In this document: positions 1 through 12,800 of the stretch, piece after piece
Position numbering within the stretch: position 1 is the first letter of the stretch
Layout of the letters: every line of letters starts with the position of its first letter
Source: Spodoptera frugiperda
Lineage: Eukaryota > Arthropoda > Insecta > Lepidoptera > Noctuidae
DNA: 64,000 nucleotides
Direction of reading: 5' to 3'
Assembly: GCF_023101765.2 (NCBI RefSeq)
Contig: NC_064212.1
Coordinates: 4,402,001-4,466,000 of the forward strand
The notes under the pieces: generated by a model
The model's input: the letters and a program-made list of their open reading frames with translations, nothing else
The model's database searches: none
What the model was told of the DNA's origin: nothing
Position numbers and translations under genes: made by a program

Positions 1-949
1 CTTATATCTATAATGTTTATACTAATATTTACAATATAAACGTAAATAACGAGACATTTGATTTACAGCTCGTTTATAAAGAAATAACAAAAGTCGAGAG
101 AACTATTTACACAGCAAGTTTGCAAATCACAGAATACATGTGCAAGAAACACAGTTATTGCGATATATAAGTATCTATGTATGTATTGTAGCAGTAGGTA
201 TCTAAAATTATAGTTAAAAGTACATTTCTCTGGCAAGATTCGACAATGGTTCACAAGATTACAAGTTATGGGCTAAGTTATGGTTTCTAGGCATTTGATT
301 CACATTGAGTTAATGAAATATAAAAGTTATTGGAAGATCTGGATTTGAATAGATTGTAGTTTACATTTAAAGTTTTACTACATATTGCCCCCTTATTCGC
401 TTCTCCTATTTTTGTTACTAACATCAAATGGTATGAAGTATTCTCGAGTTAACGTTTTAATTGTTCGTTATATTAAAGTTATTGGATAAAATGCATGTTC
501 TTTGTTGTTTCGATAGACAATGCGAACCGCGAACGTAACAGTATTCACAATATAACGCAGTCGCATTGACAATTTGTTCGATAAATTAATTAAAAACGTA
601 AAAATCAAAAAGTGATTGAAAAACAATAGTTTTTTAACATTAAGATATGCTTGATCTTTCCACGTCCACAATCCATTATCACTTTAATTTAAAATAGAAA
701 CAACACCGTTGTGTTTAACACATTTCGTTCTGTTCAACTCTTAAGTATCAGTAATTTAATGGAAATTTACATATAGCAAGTTAAAGTTATATAAATTGCC
801 ATTTTCACAACCGAAATTAAATATGTAGTAGGTACTAACGTATAACTTAACAGTTCACTGACAATGGTTAAATTGTTACTGACGTCCGCGCTGCCAGTAA
901 TAATTTTATCATGTCGCAAGTTCAATAAATCGTCTGTGGCACAACACTG
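1..949. other. Gene-free 3' flank or 3' UTR of the orphan terminal exon
   Basis: AT-rich sequence downstream, on the minus strand, of the stop codon at 950-952. No convincing coding frame is seen. It is probably 3' untranslated sequence, at least in part. Minus-strand ATTAAA-like poly(A) signals (TTTAAT on the plus strand) occur near 684 and 755, but none is decisive and the transcript may run off the window. Confidence 0.4.
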
Positions 950-1252
950 TCACTCTGTCTCGCCGTCGCTGGCCGGAGACGGGAGATGACACTTGAGGGA
1001 TGACGACGGCTTCGTCAGGTCGAGGGCTGGCTCGTGCGAGGGGCCCGGAGCGCCCGCTGCGGCCGGCGCGAACGTGGGCGGCGCGGGCATGCACGGCAGG
1101 CTCAGCAAGCTGGGCGGGCGGACGTACGGCGGCATCATACTCGATGGGCCCTCCATGCCCGGCAGACACGACATCGACGGCGGAGTCCAGCACGCTGCGC
1201 CTGAACTCTCCGGAGCCATACCCGCCGCACTCAAGAACGAACACGACATCAT
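950..1252 (-). CDS. Terminal coding exon of an unidentified, probably nuclear regulatory, protein
   Basis: Partial gene: last coding exon only, 100 codons plus TGA (950-952). The minus strand reads a pyrimidine-rich tract ending TTGTTTCAG directly before an ATG ATG TCG start of exon at 1252, so the exon begins in phase 0. The frame has GC-rich third positions and low-complexity composition (Pro, Ser, Met, Ala), typical of disordered tails of transcription regulators. Near the C-terminus it carries 'PALDLTKP', close to the PxDLS-type motif that binds the CtBP corepressor, followed by 'SSSLKCHLPS' and an acidic 'DGETE' end. No zinc finger, homeodomain or LIM residues are present. I could not find its upstream exons by eye; they may lie in the 29 kb before LMO4, outside the window, or be LMO4 itself (see findings). 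A second open frame across the same bases is longer but reads like a shadow: Arg/His-rich with poorer codon use. Confidence 0.7.
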   Translation of the reverse strand: MMSCSFLSAAGMAPESSGAACWTPPSMSCLPGMEGPSSMMPPYVRPPSLLSLPCMPAPPTFAPAAAGAPGPSHEPALDLTKPSSSLKCHLPSPASDGETE

Positions 1253-2559
1253 CTGAAACAATCATAATTTCAATTTAAAACATCTCAAAACGTAAACTTC
1301 AGCTAAATTAGGTTGATTGTGCGTGTAATCTCTGAGAGATTGGAGTAAAAACAGAGTATACATAAATAATGAAATATGTAGTATTATGAGATGAGAGGCC
1401 TAAAGAATTCGTGGATGGAGGGGCTCTGTAATCACGCTAATGGCCAATGCGCAGCATCGCCCTCGGCCCGCGCCCCGCACCCCGCGCCGCCTCTTCAAGG
1501 AAGCTTTCATACTAATGCAGATTGGGCGCAGGAGCAGTACTAAATCGCATCACACGTCCGACACCTAGTAACTTTCCGGGAAGTTTCAAAGTTATTCACT
1601 TCGGGAAATTACCCATGGATCCAAGATTCTTATTAATTTATTGTAAAGTGCCGTATATTGGAACGTTTATTTCATTTCTAAATAATAGTCGTACAGTTTC
1701 CAATCGATGTAAGTATTGTATTTAGTTTCTCACGTCTGCCAATATTTCTTAAAGTAATTGTAAGTAAAGCATTTAGTGGCTATTTATCAGGACGCCGGTG
1801 CAGGCCGCTCGCCTCCATTTTTCACTCATATCGCTGCGAAATTGATTACTTACACAATGCACGAGGCGTCCGGACCTCCACTGCTGTTGTTCTAACGACT
1901 TGCTTCAGTAACATGTGTAACCATCTTGTTACATTTAATACGTTGTCACGAAATTCTGATACGGGAATTGATTTGTAGCTCGCTTGTTTGACGTGTATTG
2001 TTATAATAGTTTCATAGTTAATACGGCGTACAAAAGCCTCTACACAATTGGCATAGTCCGTAGTCGAAGGCAACAGCTGCTCCGGAGCCTCGTACACGGA
2101 GTGTTCTAACAATGATATTGTAACTTTAATATTTATTGCACTTGATCAACTCAGCGCAAGTTCTACAGCGCCCCAAACATCCATTATAAGCTCGCTCAAA
2201 AAGACGAATTTTAATGCATAAATTAAATTTATCCAAAAGCAACAATCTACTCACGTCAAGTCTTTAAACAAGCAGAACTTAATTAACTTGACGCCATTGT
2301 ACCCAAGAACGTAAAGTGCATAATTAAACCCTTCACGTAAACGCTTTGGTTAATATGTTTAAGCGTCGGTATTGCTTTAGGAGACCTAAACTCTCCTATG
2401 AGAATAAACAGGGTCTGGAGGCGTGGGGCGCCGGGCGCCGGGCGGCAGGCGGCAGGCGCGCTGGTCGAGCCTCGCCGCACAAATGAATTAGTGGTGTGTG
2501 TTGTGACCCCCCGCCCCGCCCGCGCCCGCAGCAGGCCGCGCGGGGGGCATGTTGCGATT
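1253..2559. other. Gene-free stretch
   Basis: No supported coding exon. A short GC-rich patch around 1455-1500 (CCGCGCCCCGCACC-like) and another at 2410-2540 interrupt AT-rich sequence. Open frames here lack splice context and family resemblance. Confidence 0.4.
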
Positions 2560-3015
2560 AAAATATAATTAGGCGCTCGGCAATTGTTTCGCCATCGAGC
2601 CAGGTGCTGCGGCTCAGGCGGCTAGGTAAATTAAATAGCCGTATAGGGTTTCCAATTACGTGCGCCCGGTGGCCGCGGAAAACACGCTTATTGCCTAATA
2701 ATGGGACGATGTAGAGGGGGGCAATATGAGGATCTTGTGTAGCTGATTAATTATTTCACGCGGCGGCTCGTTCGTGTTAAAAATCGAGGATACCGCGGTG
2801 ATAGGGGGCGATTGTAACGCGATATTAATTGCTATCAAGACTGAGGTGACTAATAAATCACGTTCACCTACCGTTGGTACTTTCAACATTAATGAATTCA
2901 AACGGGCTGCGATAATTGCGTACCTAATTACGGGCGGACGGAGCTGTCTAATTTATCACTGTCGGATTATGAATTAGGAATGGCGTTAATTAAACATGCA
3001 TAATATTTGTGGAGG
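2560..3015. promoter_or_regulatory. Candidate conserved enhancer block with homeodomain and POU-type cores
   Basis: GC-balanced, repeat-free block with many homeodomain-type cores (TAATTA, GATTAATTAT, ATTAAT, TAATTAC) and an octamer-like ATGCATAAT close to a TTAATTAA near 2988-3004. It sits in the gene desert between the orphan exon and LMO4. That it is an enhancer is inferred from composition alone; a lepidopteran alignment would decide. Confidence 0.3.
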
Positions 3016-6000
3016 CGATCCAGTGCCGTGTTATGGTGGTGCTCTTGTGTTCTAGTGCTATTGAGCTATTCAATTTCGCATTACATCAGCTCTTATGACT
3101 CAAGTATGTGTTGTATTTTATTAATTAAGTCGTCAATGTATTTTGTTAAGTTGATTTATTATTGGATTATGTCTCATTAACTTAAATGCTACAAGCACCT
3201 ATCATTGCGTTTACTTTATCACCTGTATAGGCATTTCTACTTAGAAATCCTTCTATTCTTCTCCTAAAATCCTATAATCGACGTACATATGACAGTCAAA
3301 ACTATACAATAGGTCCAAAATTCTTCAGACTGTACAACCTGTAGTTTCAATTCAACAACACGACCAAATCCAAATACAGATTCTTTTTAAAGACTTTCCT
3401 TCGCTTTTAATTTTAGTTACATTTCCTGGCTTCATCACGTGCTAGACGGGAAGTCGCGAAGGGCAGTGGAGGGCCAGTAGTGGACCTCTGACCCCTCACT
3501 GAGGTCTGTGCCCCAGGGGGTCACTTGTAATCAATATTCATTGCAAGGTTTCTATCGGTTTCCTAATTGATGTTGTATGTTAAGGGTCTTAAAATCGATT
3601 ATCTAATAGCGTATACTTTTAGCAGTTTTATTGTATGAAAATACATTGAACCTTTTACTTAATAGATTAACAGATTTGATACACCATTACTGGTGTAAAT
3701 GAAAAAGGGTGTTTTCTTTCAAAGAGTCCTTAATACAATAATAATATAATTCATAACTTTATTCTCCGGTCAATAAAAGTAATAACTAATTTAAAGAAAT
3801 AATGAACACTACATTCATCCACTTGAAGCTGATTTAATAGACAAAATCTGAACATAAGTATTTATAACTAAAACCTCAACCGTAAATCCTTTCAGACTCG
3901 TTAAAAAATTCACAAACATTCATCGCCATCTTAATTTGATTAGAACGTAATGTCCATTAAGTTATTTACCACAACGTGCCAAACATAGAACAGGGTTGTC
4001 GAAAAACTTGCCAAAAATAGTTTCGTGAGTCACTTTGTGTTGGCAGCCCTGCAAAGGTCAGGGACGCGGTGGCCCGGGTCAGAAGGTCGCGTGACCCCGC
4101 CGGTTGCACCGTAATCACCGATATACGATATTGCTCAAGAATAGACCGCTTTTATTAAGTCCACACTGAGCGTTATTTTAAGCTTACAAAGTAAGGATTT
4201 TCAAGCGATTTATATTGTAAGTAAATGTAGATTCTAAGTTGTGGTCGTTTGATTTGTTATTGAGTTTGATTGCTATGTTAGACAAAGTGGGATTGGGCCA
4301 CTTATATGGTACTAATAACTTTTGTAATAAATCTACAATATTTCCGTAAGATTGAGGAAAATTCGGATTTATAATCGTTATATCTGTAGTCCAATATATT
4401 GTCTACACATACGCCATAGCACACAATACATTTGCATTGATTTCGCCGAACATACGTTTAAGTACTTGAGTAAACAATAGACTCCCTTTCAATACAAATT
4501 TCGGTTATTACAGGCATGCCGTTAAGGAAGTTGGGTATGTGCGTTCAATTTAATATCGGCCATTGAATAGAAAACGGTTCTACGTTCACAATGGTCCATC
4601 GGCATTCCATTAACTACTAGAGCAAACACGGGGACGCGTGCGGGCACTAACTCAATACAAAACGATTCCTAGCGACCGATACTCGCACATTCGGAACATT
4701 CCTATTCGATTGTAACAACACTAACGACTGTTTATATTGGGGACGGGCCCGATCCGGCCGACAATCGGCACCGACGGACTTTCGCGAGACAATGCAAGAC
4801 TGGGCCTAAATAATTTAATAGTTGTAGGCGGCGGAGCTTCGAGCGGTCTGCAAACAGTTTGTCGTACGATATGCTCGGTGTAGGCTATTGGAAGCAGGCT
4901 TGTCTTTACGAACTGATTTATTGTCTGAGCCATGTGTGTTTTGAATTTGAATTTTCAAGTGATTAGACGATCTAAAGTTCATTAAGCTAAAGACTTAAAT
5001 AATTAAAGACTCAAGAATTGACTACTTTCTATCGTTATAAACAATTCGAACTCATAAATTCATACGATTAATTTTAATATTTAATTTTGAGTGAAGCATC
5101 AAAAGTTTTCGTCTGAGAAATAATTGCAGCGCGGGCGAAACTTTAACAGACCTATGGACTGGCGGGGATGTCCTTTATAAAGTTTTCCTTTTTCGCTGCA
5201 ATAATGGATGATATGATGCTCTGCCTTTAAGGTCACAGATGTTAAATTGAACTCTTTTTTCTACAACACAAGGATCTGATTACAATGAATATGTCGGTTC
5301 ATAACTTCAAAGTAACATTAAAGTGAACTTATTAATAAAAACACTTCTCTTTCATAAAAGATGTATGTAACATCAACTCAAACAGGCCGTAGCAAGTAAT
5401 TTCATTTATTACGCGAGTGCTATAAACAGTAAGAGAAGCGCTAAAGATATGGCGAGGCAGATATAAGAGTGATAGTGAAGCATTTGGTTGGGCGGGCGGC
5501 AATAAATTAGGGCGGGCGGGGGCGTCGCGTGCGCCGCGGCCGTTTGTCGCGTAGCGTGCGCCGGCGCTCATTGCTTATTCATGCACGCCAAGCACGCACA
5601 GGTAAGGCGCACACTACGCCACTAAAGTGTTGCCCTACCGATAATGAGTTAAACACTGCGATATTACACCGATTGCATACTTAGATTATTTTTGCTTGTA
5701 TATTTTTTGAACAAACAACTGATAATCTTATCTGATCTTATCTGTTGTTTTTACCAAAATTAAATTTTATTATCGTACATGTGTAATTTTACGAAAACTT
5801 TTAAATAAATTAAATAAAGTTAATATAATTTTTCACGGATTTCTCGTAACGTTTTATTTCGTAGCCGGACTACTACGCGGCGTAGCGCGTGCCACGCTTA
5901 CTACGTTCGTCGCATCTGTCGGCTCGATGACCGCACATTAATCATCATTCACGTCTTAGCGATAAGCTCTCGTCTGCCGTCAGCGCCTGTCGCGACATCT

Positions 6001-8479
6001 GACGACTTCATCAAATCATCGTATTTAATCCTTCGCCACAACTTCCCCGAGCTTCCCGCAAACAACTCATTAACGATCACAACACGTTTAGTATCATAAT
6101 TACACCCGAGTATCGGTAACCTATTTGTTACTTACTTAGATACTCATGAAATCAATTTTCCAAAAAGTTTTACGTTCAAAGCGAAATTTGACTTATACTG
6201 GATATATTACTAAGAACTCGTAAAGTTACAATAATGTAGTAGATTCTTACGTAAACTTTAAAGAAATAAGTGTATACGTCAAAGGATTTCGCATAATTCC
6301 CGATAACGAGCGTTCGAGTCGCTCTCTTACTTCAAAGCCGCGTTTCAGTTACAGTTTATTATTAATAAAATTTGGGTTTGCGAGCGGCCTGCGAGCGGAG
6401 TGGAGCGGGGCGAGCGGAGCTGGTTGTAACGAGCGTGGTCCGCCTCGTTATCGGCAGCGCCGGCCGGTCAGCGCCGCGGAAAATTCGCCCGAAACTGACG
6501 CGCGTGAAAATTTAATGAACGGCCGGACGCTAGTTAACTAAAAGGTAAAGTGCACCCTCTTGACGTGTTCGGTAAATATTAATAGTGAGTGTGCTAGCGT
6601 GCGCCATTAAAAATGCACGAGTCCGCGGACACGCTGCCCCGCCGGCGGCCGCCGTGTTCATTAGCCTCTTTACATGCGGTCCCCGGCCCTCCTCCAAATT
6701 AACTCCGGCTCGGGGCGACGCCGCGCGTCTCAGCGTCACTCCTCCGACATTATAACAACAAATTAAGAATTTTCCGCCTTTCTGCTTTGCCGTTCAATTT
6801 ATCCAATAAAACGCGACATTCAATATCGAACTTCTTCGATACGGTGCTCTGCGTGGCCTGCGAACACTTCCTGAGAACAAGTTTCACTATTGAAGCCATT
6901 TTAAAACTCTTACGGATGCTATTAAGGATAATAGAAACTGTCTAGCTGGAACGATGAGTCAAGGAATTATGTCTGGCTCTGGAATGATCTAAGTTTGACT
7001 TTTATGTCGTTTCCCGTTGCGAGAGCGCGGCTGCTCCCGGTCCGTGCGGGCGCCGGTCGCAGTGCGGGCTGGGGCGGCGCGGGCGGCGGCAGCGGGCGCG
7101 AGTTAGCACGCGGTGTCTGTTACCCAGTAATGAGGATCGTTAATTATGTATCGCTAGGTGCGTAAGCTTTTCAATTTGGGAACGGTTCAGTGTCGCGGGC
7201 TCTCGCGAACGAGGTCAAGGGTTCGCGACTCTCTCAACCCTGAGGGGCTGCCAAATTAATGAGGCACTCCTTTGTAATAAAGAAATAACAAGAACTGCGC
7301 ACGCGAACCCGGCCTCACCGACTTCGATGTCATTAAAGGCGTCGCGAAGTCTTGAAAGGAGTCGTTACCGCGCCTCGCCTAAACAACTGAGTTTTCATCA
7401 ACATTCCGAAATATACACATAAATTGCTTAGCACTCACGCTGAGGAGAGGAACATTGAGAATGATGTTCAAAAATCATGGAAGGACATCTAATGGGAGAG
7501 AGGAGACGGGCAGGTGTAAATGATGAGAACACAACAGAATATGTAGGTACGGTAATAGAATCTGTATTAGCAGTAGCTGCAATTGTTTCTCACAAGTAAG
7601 TCAGTGTGTATACGGTTGTGACGGTTCATATTAGTGGAACAGACAGGGTAGATTAGAGCGGGGGTGCGGCGGTCCCGGCGGCCTGCGGGCACGGGTTTCT
7701 AAGTCCCGGCTAATTGGATGAGCCGGCAGGCCAGCCCAATTAGCAGCATCGTTGTGATTCATTTTAATCGGGCGCCCTTATCAGTGCACAACTCAACGGT
7801 GAAAACTTACCTTTAAAATATATTTTATTTTTAGCTAAAATTAATTGCTATATGTACGAAAGAAGATTATTTTGCACTTCTACCGCACATATAGAGGTAA
7901 TTAAATATATTGCAGGAAAAGAATGTTGTTTTATAATTGGAGAATTTAATCTCAGATGTTCGTTGAGATAGAGAAATCTTTTATGAAATGAGTAAGAAAT
8001 GTGGGAAATAAAGTTTACAATTAATTTATTAGTGGGACGTACATTCTCGTAACAAATGAAATATCTCGTACTGACAATACAATTCTATTATACACGTAGC
8101 ATCACGCTTGTTTATTCTTGGAAGGGTAGACAGAGGCAATTTTTGTCCTATGTGATTATTCTTATATTATATTTCTGTTTACCCCTTCCTCCAATAAAGT
8201 TACCTGATTGCTATTTATCATTTTTTTTTTCATTAAGAAGGAAGTGAGACGTAGCGTGCAATAACTCAATCTTTAATTAATTTCTTCAATTAAACATATA
8301 GGTTATAATTTATAATAATTAATTCTCTCGTAATCGTTCTACAAGAGCTTGATTATTAAATGCAAATACGTAATTTATATTATTAACTGTTCTTATTTCT
8401 TGTTTTAATTAGTTTACTATCATTACTGTATTAATGACATTTCCGCCAAAGTTTTCTTTATCGTCTATATTCTACATCT
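3016..8479. other. Gene-free stretch with GC-rich islands
   Basis: No exon is supported. AT-rich DNA alternates with GC-rich blocks at about 5480-5600, 6370-6740 and 7010-7110. AGGTCA-like nuclear-receptor half-sites are visible near 4060-4100 and 7210-7230. A weak 15-bp inverted pair (GGAAGGGTAGACAGA near 8120 and TCTGTTTACCCCTTCC near 8175) may be a repeat relic. Open frames in the GC-rich islands look like shadows. Confidence 0.4.
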
Positions 8480-8546
8480 ATGCATCTGTGAAGTTTCATT
8501 ACACTCGGTTCAGCAGTTTTTGAGAACGCAACATCATTTTAAACAC
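8480..8546. repeat. Decayed interspersed repeat fragment
   Basis: The stretch containing 'AAGTTTCATTACACTCGGTT' and then 'CAGCAGTTTTTGAGAACG' resembles the common lepidopteran repeat segment that reads AAGTTTCATcAAAaTCGGTTCAGtAGTTTTT. It appears to be a strongly decayed relative of the element family at 39425-39565. The family match is from memory. Confidence 0.4.
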
Positions 8547-8714
8547 CATAAGAGAATGCTATCAGAATTTAAATAAGTCACAAAATGTAGGCATAATTTT
8601 AAACATGAAGTTTAAATAAAACAAAATAATAGTTTTTAAATTAACGTGTAACTTGTATAGTGTGTGTAAATTATTGTATGAAGGCTAGTGGTGTGAGTAA
8701 ACACCCCGGGAACT

Positions 8715-8735
8715 GGATCCCGGATCCCGGATCCC
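8715..8735. repeat. Three tandem copies of GGATCCC
   Basis: Three perfect head-to-tail copies of the 7-mer GGATCCC, followed by GTGACGTAGGG. This is a short tandem duplication in otherwise AT-rich sequence, with no evident function. Confidence 0.85.
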
Positions 8736-9423
8736 GTGACGTAGGGTCCCCTGATAAGAATTAATCAAGCCAGACCCGTCCTGCCAGTCAATGAAAGCGT
8801 TTAAGGGGAAAATAAAAATAGACAAATTGTCTGTTTGGTTGTTCTATTTGATTACGTTTTAGTTAACTGTGAAACATATTAGATATTACGCCTTTAATTG
8901 TACAAAGGGGTAGGCAAAGTGTAAGCCTTTTGTTTCACGTCAGTTTTTTTTATAAGACAAGTGTATATTGGGTCAATAATGAGTATGGGGCGTGATGATA
9001 CTTAAATTGTAATTTTTTATGGGATAATTCTACATTTAAGATGATTTTATCGATGGATTTGACATGTAAACAAATAAACCTAATTCTTTATTTATTAAAA
9101 ATATAGTACCCAATATATAAAATCACCAACACACGTGTCAAAAAAAAATATCAACCGAAAAAATCTCAGTTTTTCATCAAGCGAAATGCATTCGATCGCG
9201 GCATATCAAGCAGAGGCCGTCCATTAACGGCACAAGTTTACAAAACAGAAAACAGTGCCGGTGCCGGTGCGAGGGAGACAACAAGAGATACCACTTCCGC
9301 AATGAGATGGCGCACTTCCTGTGATTGAGGGCGCCGAACGCCAGCGCCGACCGGATCGCCGGCGCCCTACACTTGGCACTTGGGAACTTTCCCTAATGTG
9401 AAATTAGCTTGACGAGAAAATTG

Positions 9424-9620
9424 AGAAAGAAAGAAAGAAAAACAGTTTATTTGCACCATTTAAAACAATAAACATAAAGATTGATATGACAATAAAAAAA
9501 AACATAGCACTCAAGGTGCAAAAAGGCCAGCACTTATTGCGTGAAAATTGCGTGCTGGAGTCTAGTGCTCAAGTTCTGTACTACCTTACAGGTGTTCAGG
9601 GTTACAAAACTAAGTCAAGT
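9424..9620 (-). repeat. Probable retroelement 3' end with simple-repeat tail
   Basis: Begins with a (GAAA)n run at 9424-9442, then 'AACAGTTTATTTGCACC', an A-rich stretch, and 'GGTGCAAAAAGGCC'. Read on the minus strand this is a non-coding sequence ending in a TTTC-type simple tail, as retroelement 3' ends often do in moths. The boundary at 9620 is approximate and the class is uncertain. Confidence 0.4.
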
Positions 9621-9679
9621 TTTCTCAAGATTTTTGATGATTAGAAAGTTTTTAAAACTTTCGCTATGTTTTGTTTTTT

Positions 9680-9851
9680 ATCAGAGTTTTTTTTAAGGAG
9701 GGGAAATCATCAAATGACTTCTTTCGCCTTAGGCGAGGCGAGAGGGAGTGTCAGACTCTTACTGACTAAAAATTAACCCGTTCGTTCCTTCTCCTGCTGC
9801 GAGCCGGAGCCCCGGTAACCTGTTAGGTAGTCCGTAGATTCCGGTCCGGCT
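9680..9851 (+). repeat. Lepidopteran interspersed repeat, family A, copy 1
   Basis: Contains, in order, TTTTTTTTAAGGAGGGGAAA, a TCATCAAATGACTTCTTTCG segment, 'GGCGAGGCGAGAGGGAGTGT', 'CAGACTCTTACTGACTAAAA', 'CTCCTGCTGCGAGCCGGAGC' and 'CCCCGGTAACC'. I recognise this as a very common repeat of noctuid-type genomes. A second copy at 20699-20890 aligns in the same order, so the repeat is supported within the window itself. This copy retains the GGCGAGGCGAGAGGG block and lacks the 'CAGCCCTATTGGC' end seen in copy 2. Confidence 0.85.
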
Positions 9852-12800
9852 TTATCAGAGATGAAGTTGCGTTGTGTTCAGAAAACGTACTTCATTTGTT
9901 TATTTCTCTTTAAAATAAATGCTGTTCCTAAACCGATTCTTCGTAATCACTGTCCATGTGCATTCCCATAACAAGAGTTGATTAATTCGCGTGTAAGCAG
10001 TATCAATTATAGTCCTTCCGAGTACGGGATTTAACTGCGTAAATTTAGTCGTACCGTGCACATTTGGCAAATGCGATGGGTACATATTGTGTAGTAAACG
10101 AAGGCACGCATAGCAGTACTGGCTGTGAACACTGGCTCGCCGTGTAATTTCCAGTGCATCCCGTTCTCATCTCTCTCGCTCAGCTAAGTAATGACTTAGA
10201 TCCATTCCCGGATAAATAGCAAATTGAATGTGTGCCCCTCGTAGTGTGGCGCACTACACCACCCCGTCTGCGAGCCAGCAGCGCCGCTGTGTGCGTGCCG
10301 GCCCTGTGTGTGTGTCCACTGATAATGCAAGCTGTATATTCTGGTGATTAGTGGCGCACGCCTATTAATTCTACCAGACTCAGGTAGTTTTTAGAGATAC
10401 TTGAGAGCCAGCGAAGTGAAAATTTATTTATCCCGAGAACAGAGAGGATATTTAAAAAACAGTAAACCAGGGTATGCCACTAATTTCGGGTGCAACAAGC
10501 GTAGTTAAAACTATGTTTTAAAAACTAATTTCGCCCCGAGTAGGTAGAGCAGCGCTGTCGATAACCCGCTACTATTTACAATGTTTTCGTCGGTCGTATT
10601 TTTTGGCTTGTTTTACGGTCGGCGAATATGAAAAGTTTTGAGGAGCTCTCGCTGAGAGGCGTAAAGGCGGTTTACGACGCGTCTTCGAGTTGAATGCGCC
10701 ACATGTTAGCGTGTTCCGCTGAATTTCCTCGCGGTATAACCATATTACACGTGCTCCATGACCTGACCATGAAAATTTTAAACGTCTCACTTCAAACTAA
10801 AAGGCTCGTTCTCGCGTCGTAAGTTGGTGAACGGGCGCATAATGTACAACCCGTGTTTATTGTGCCGAATGCTTGGGGGTTAGGATAAAACCGACGTCTT
10901 TTTAACCATTGCACAATGCAGCCCCGACTGGGCCAGCTGCAAAAACTCCCGCCGGGACAACAAAGAGATGTCCTTATAAATTCTCGATTAAATTTTGGAT
11001 ACGAGCTCCAATGAACACAAATTCCTAGAGTCGGTCCAATAAAGGACGCCGTGCAGCCGCGTTAGGAGGCCATAAACGAACGTATTATCCATGTAAGGCG
11101 GAATAGCCGTTGCACAATTAATTGTTTCATTTTGGGAAACAATTCCCGCTCCTCATTCAATTAAGAGCGGCGACTAAGGGGAGTGGGGCGGCGGGGGTTT
11201 GGGCTACCCCGCCCGCTCATGAGACGGACGTATTAATAGCGCCTGCAATATTGATATACTCGTATCGTATCCCACGTACCGCGCTCGAATACGATATTGT
11301 TTGTTAGCGAATTCGATTTGTGTCGATCATAAATCTTGCGCCTTATGTTGAATTCGGAGTTGATTGAATTCGCACCGAGAACGCAAGGAACGAACGAGTG
11401 TCGCGCGTCGCGAGTGTAAAGTAACGTTTTCGTTTTAATTAGTGTTTCTGGATGAATAATAGATTAACGAAGCGAGTGATGACGAGTGACGGCTCTATGC
11501 CTCGTGCTCGGCGCTCAGGTGATACCGAAGCGGGACTCAATTAGCAAAAACACACAGAATTAAGAGAGACAAACATGTCGGCCGGGACACATGACGAGGC
11601 GCCCTCCTCAATCCGAATTTTATATTGCGCCATTCATTATTCATTGTGTTTGTCAAGAAAATTACTGTGGACCTTTTAATATAACTTCCCGAGTCGCACA
11701 AACGGAGCTACAAATTGGAGTTGTGAACAAGTTCGCTGGAAGTCGCGACTTAACCTTGGCGATTAGTACTCGCGTGTCGAGCCGTCAAACAAATTTAATT
11801 AGGTGCTAAATTCGCGAGGATCATTCCGCGTATTTAGTCAGCGGCCGAGATGAAATAAGTTTGTCGTTTTGCTAGTAGTTGTGAGTTGGTATAAGTGTAA
11901 TGTAAAGAGAGTAGTTAATTTAAAAGATAGCTACGTCTCAGGGCAAGCTTTCAAATCAGTGGCGTTGGCTGAAGATTTGAGAGCAATCTGTTAGATTGGT
12001 TCATTACGGCCTCCATTAGTGGAGTAATGAGTCGCGATGCATGCCGAAGTAGGAATGGGACAGACGGGCGGTTGGCAAAGAAACGCTTGGAAATGCTTTA
12101 TTAGCGAGAAGTAATATACAGTCGTATATTCAAATGTATTATTTTAAACTTGATACGTTCGAATTAAAGTGTTTTTTCTCTTGAAGATAACTTCAGTTTA
12201 ATAAGTTCTATTTGTTCGAAGCCATTCTCATGTTTATACATAAAACTAATACTTAGGTATAAAAATAAACATTATGTAAATGCGAGTTTAATAACAACAC
12301 GGAAAATCGTGATAGGTTGTAATACTTATTTTACAATTTACGGATACTCTTTGAACTTAAGAAGCTAAATTGGCTTTACTTAAGAAACTCGTGGTTGACT
12401 TATTTATAGGTATGTTGTAAGTGTGTTCAATAGATATAGTACCTATGTTATAGACAAATTCCTCAATATATTAATGTAAGTAAACTATTGCTTTGAGATC
12501 TCAAAGTCAGTATTAATAGATCCCATTCAATAATAAACTTAAAGAAAACCCAAATAAAGCACAAAATTGTGTCACCACACTTCTGAAACAAACGCAGCGT
12601 TCAAACCGCAGCGTTCGGACCGCCCGTTTACTAGCGCTCGTAACGTTTAAGCGAAAATTAGCTGCAGCTTGGTGTGGAGGATTTCGAGTATGAATGCAGG
12701 TCGGGTGGTGTCCATTAGCCTAATTGGAGACGCGGCAGCACCGCAGCGCCACCTAGGACACGGCCCTTTGTTATAGCAGACACTAAATTTGACTGGAATC

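Noticed and set aside
909..1265. 118-codon minus-strand frame overlapping the orphan exon
   Set aside because: It shares the GC-rich exon but gives an Arg/His/Ala-rich shadow-like translation; the alternative frame has better codon use and a sensible low-complexity regulatory tail.
993..1278. Two plus-strand frames across the same patch
   Set aside because: Antisense shadows of the GC-rich exon; no splice or start context.
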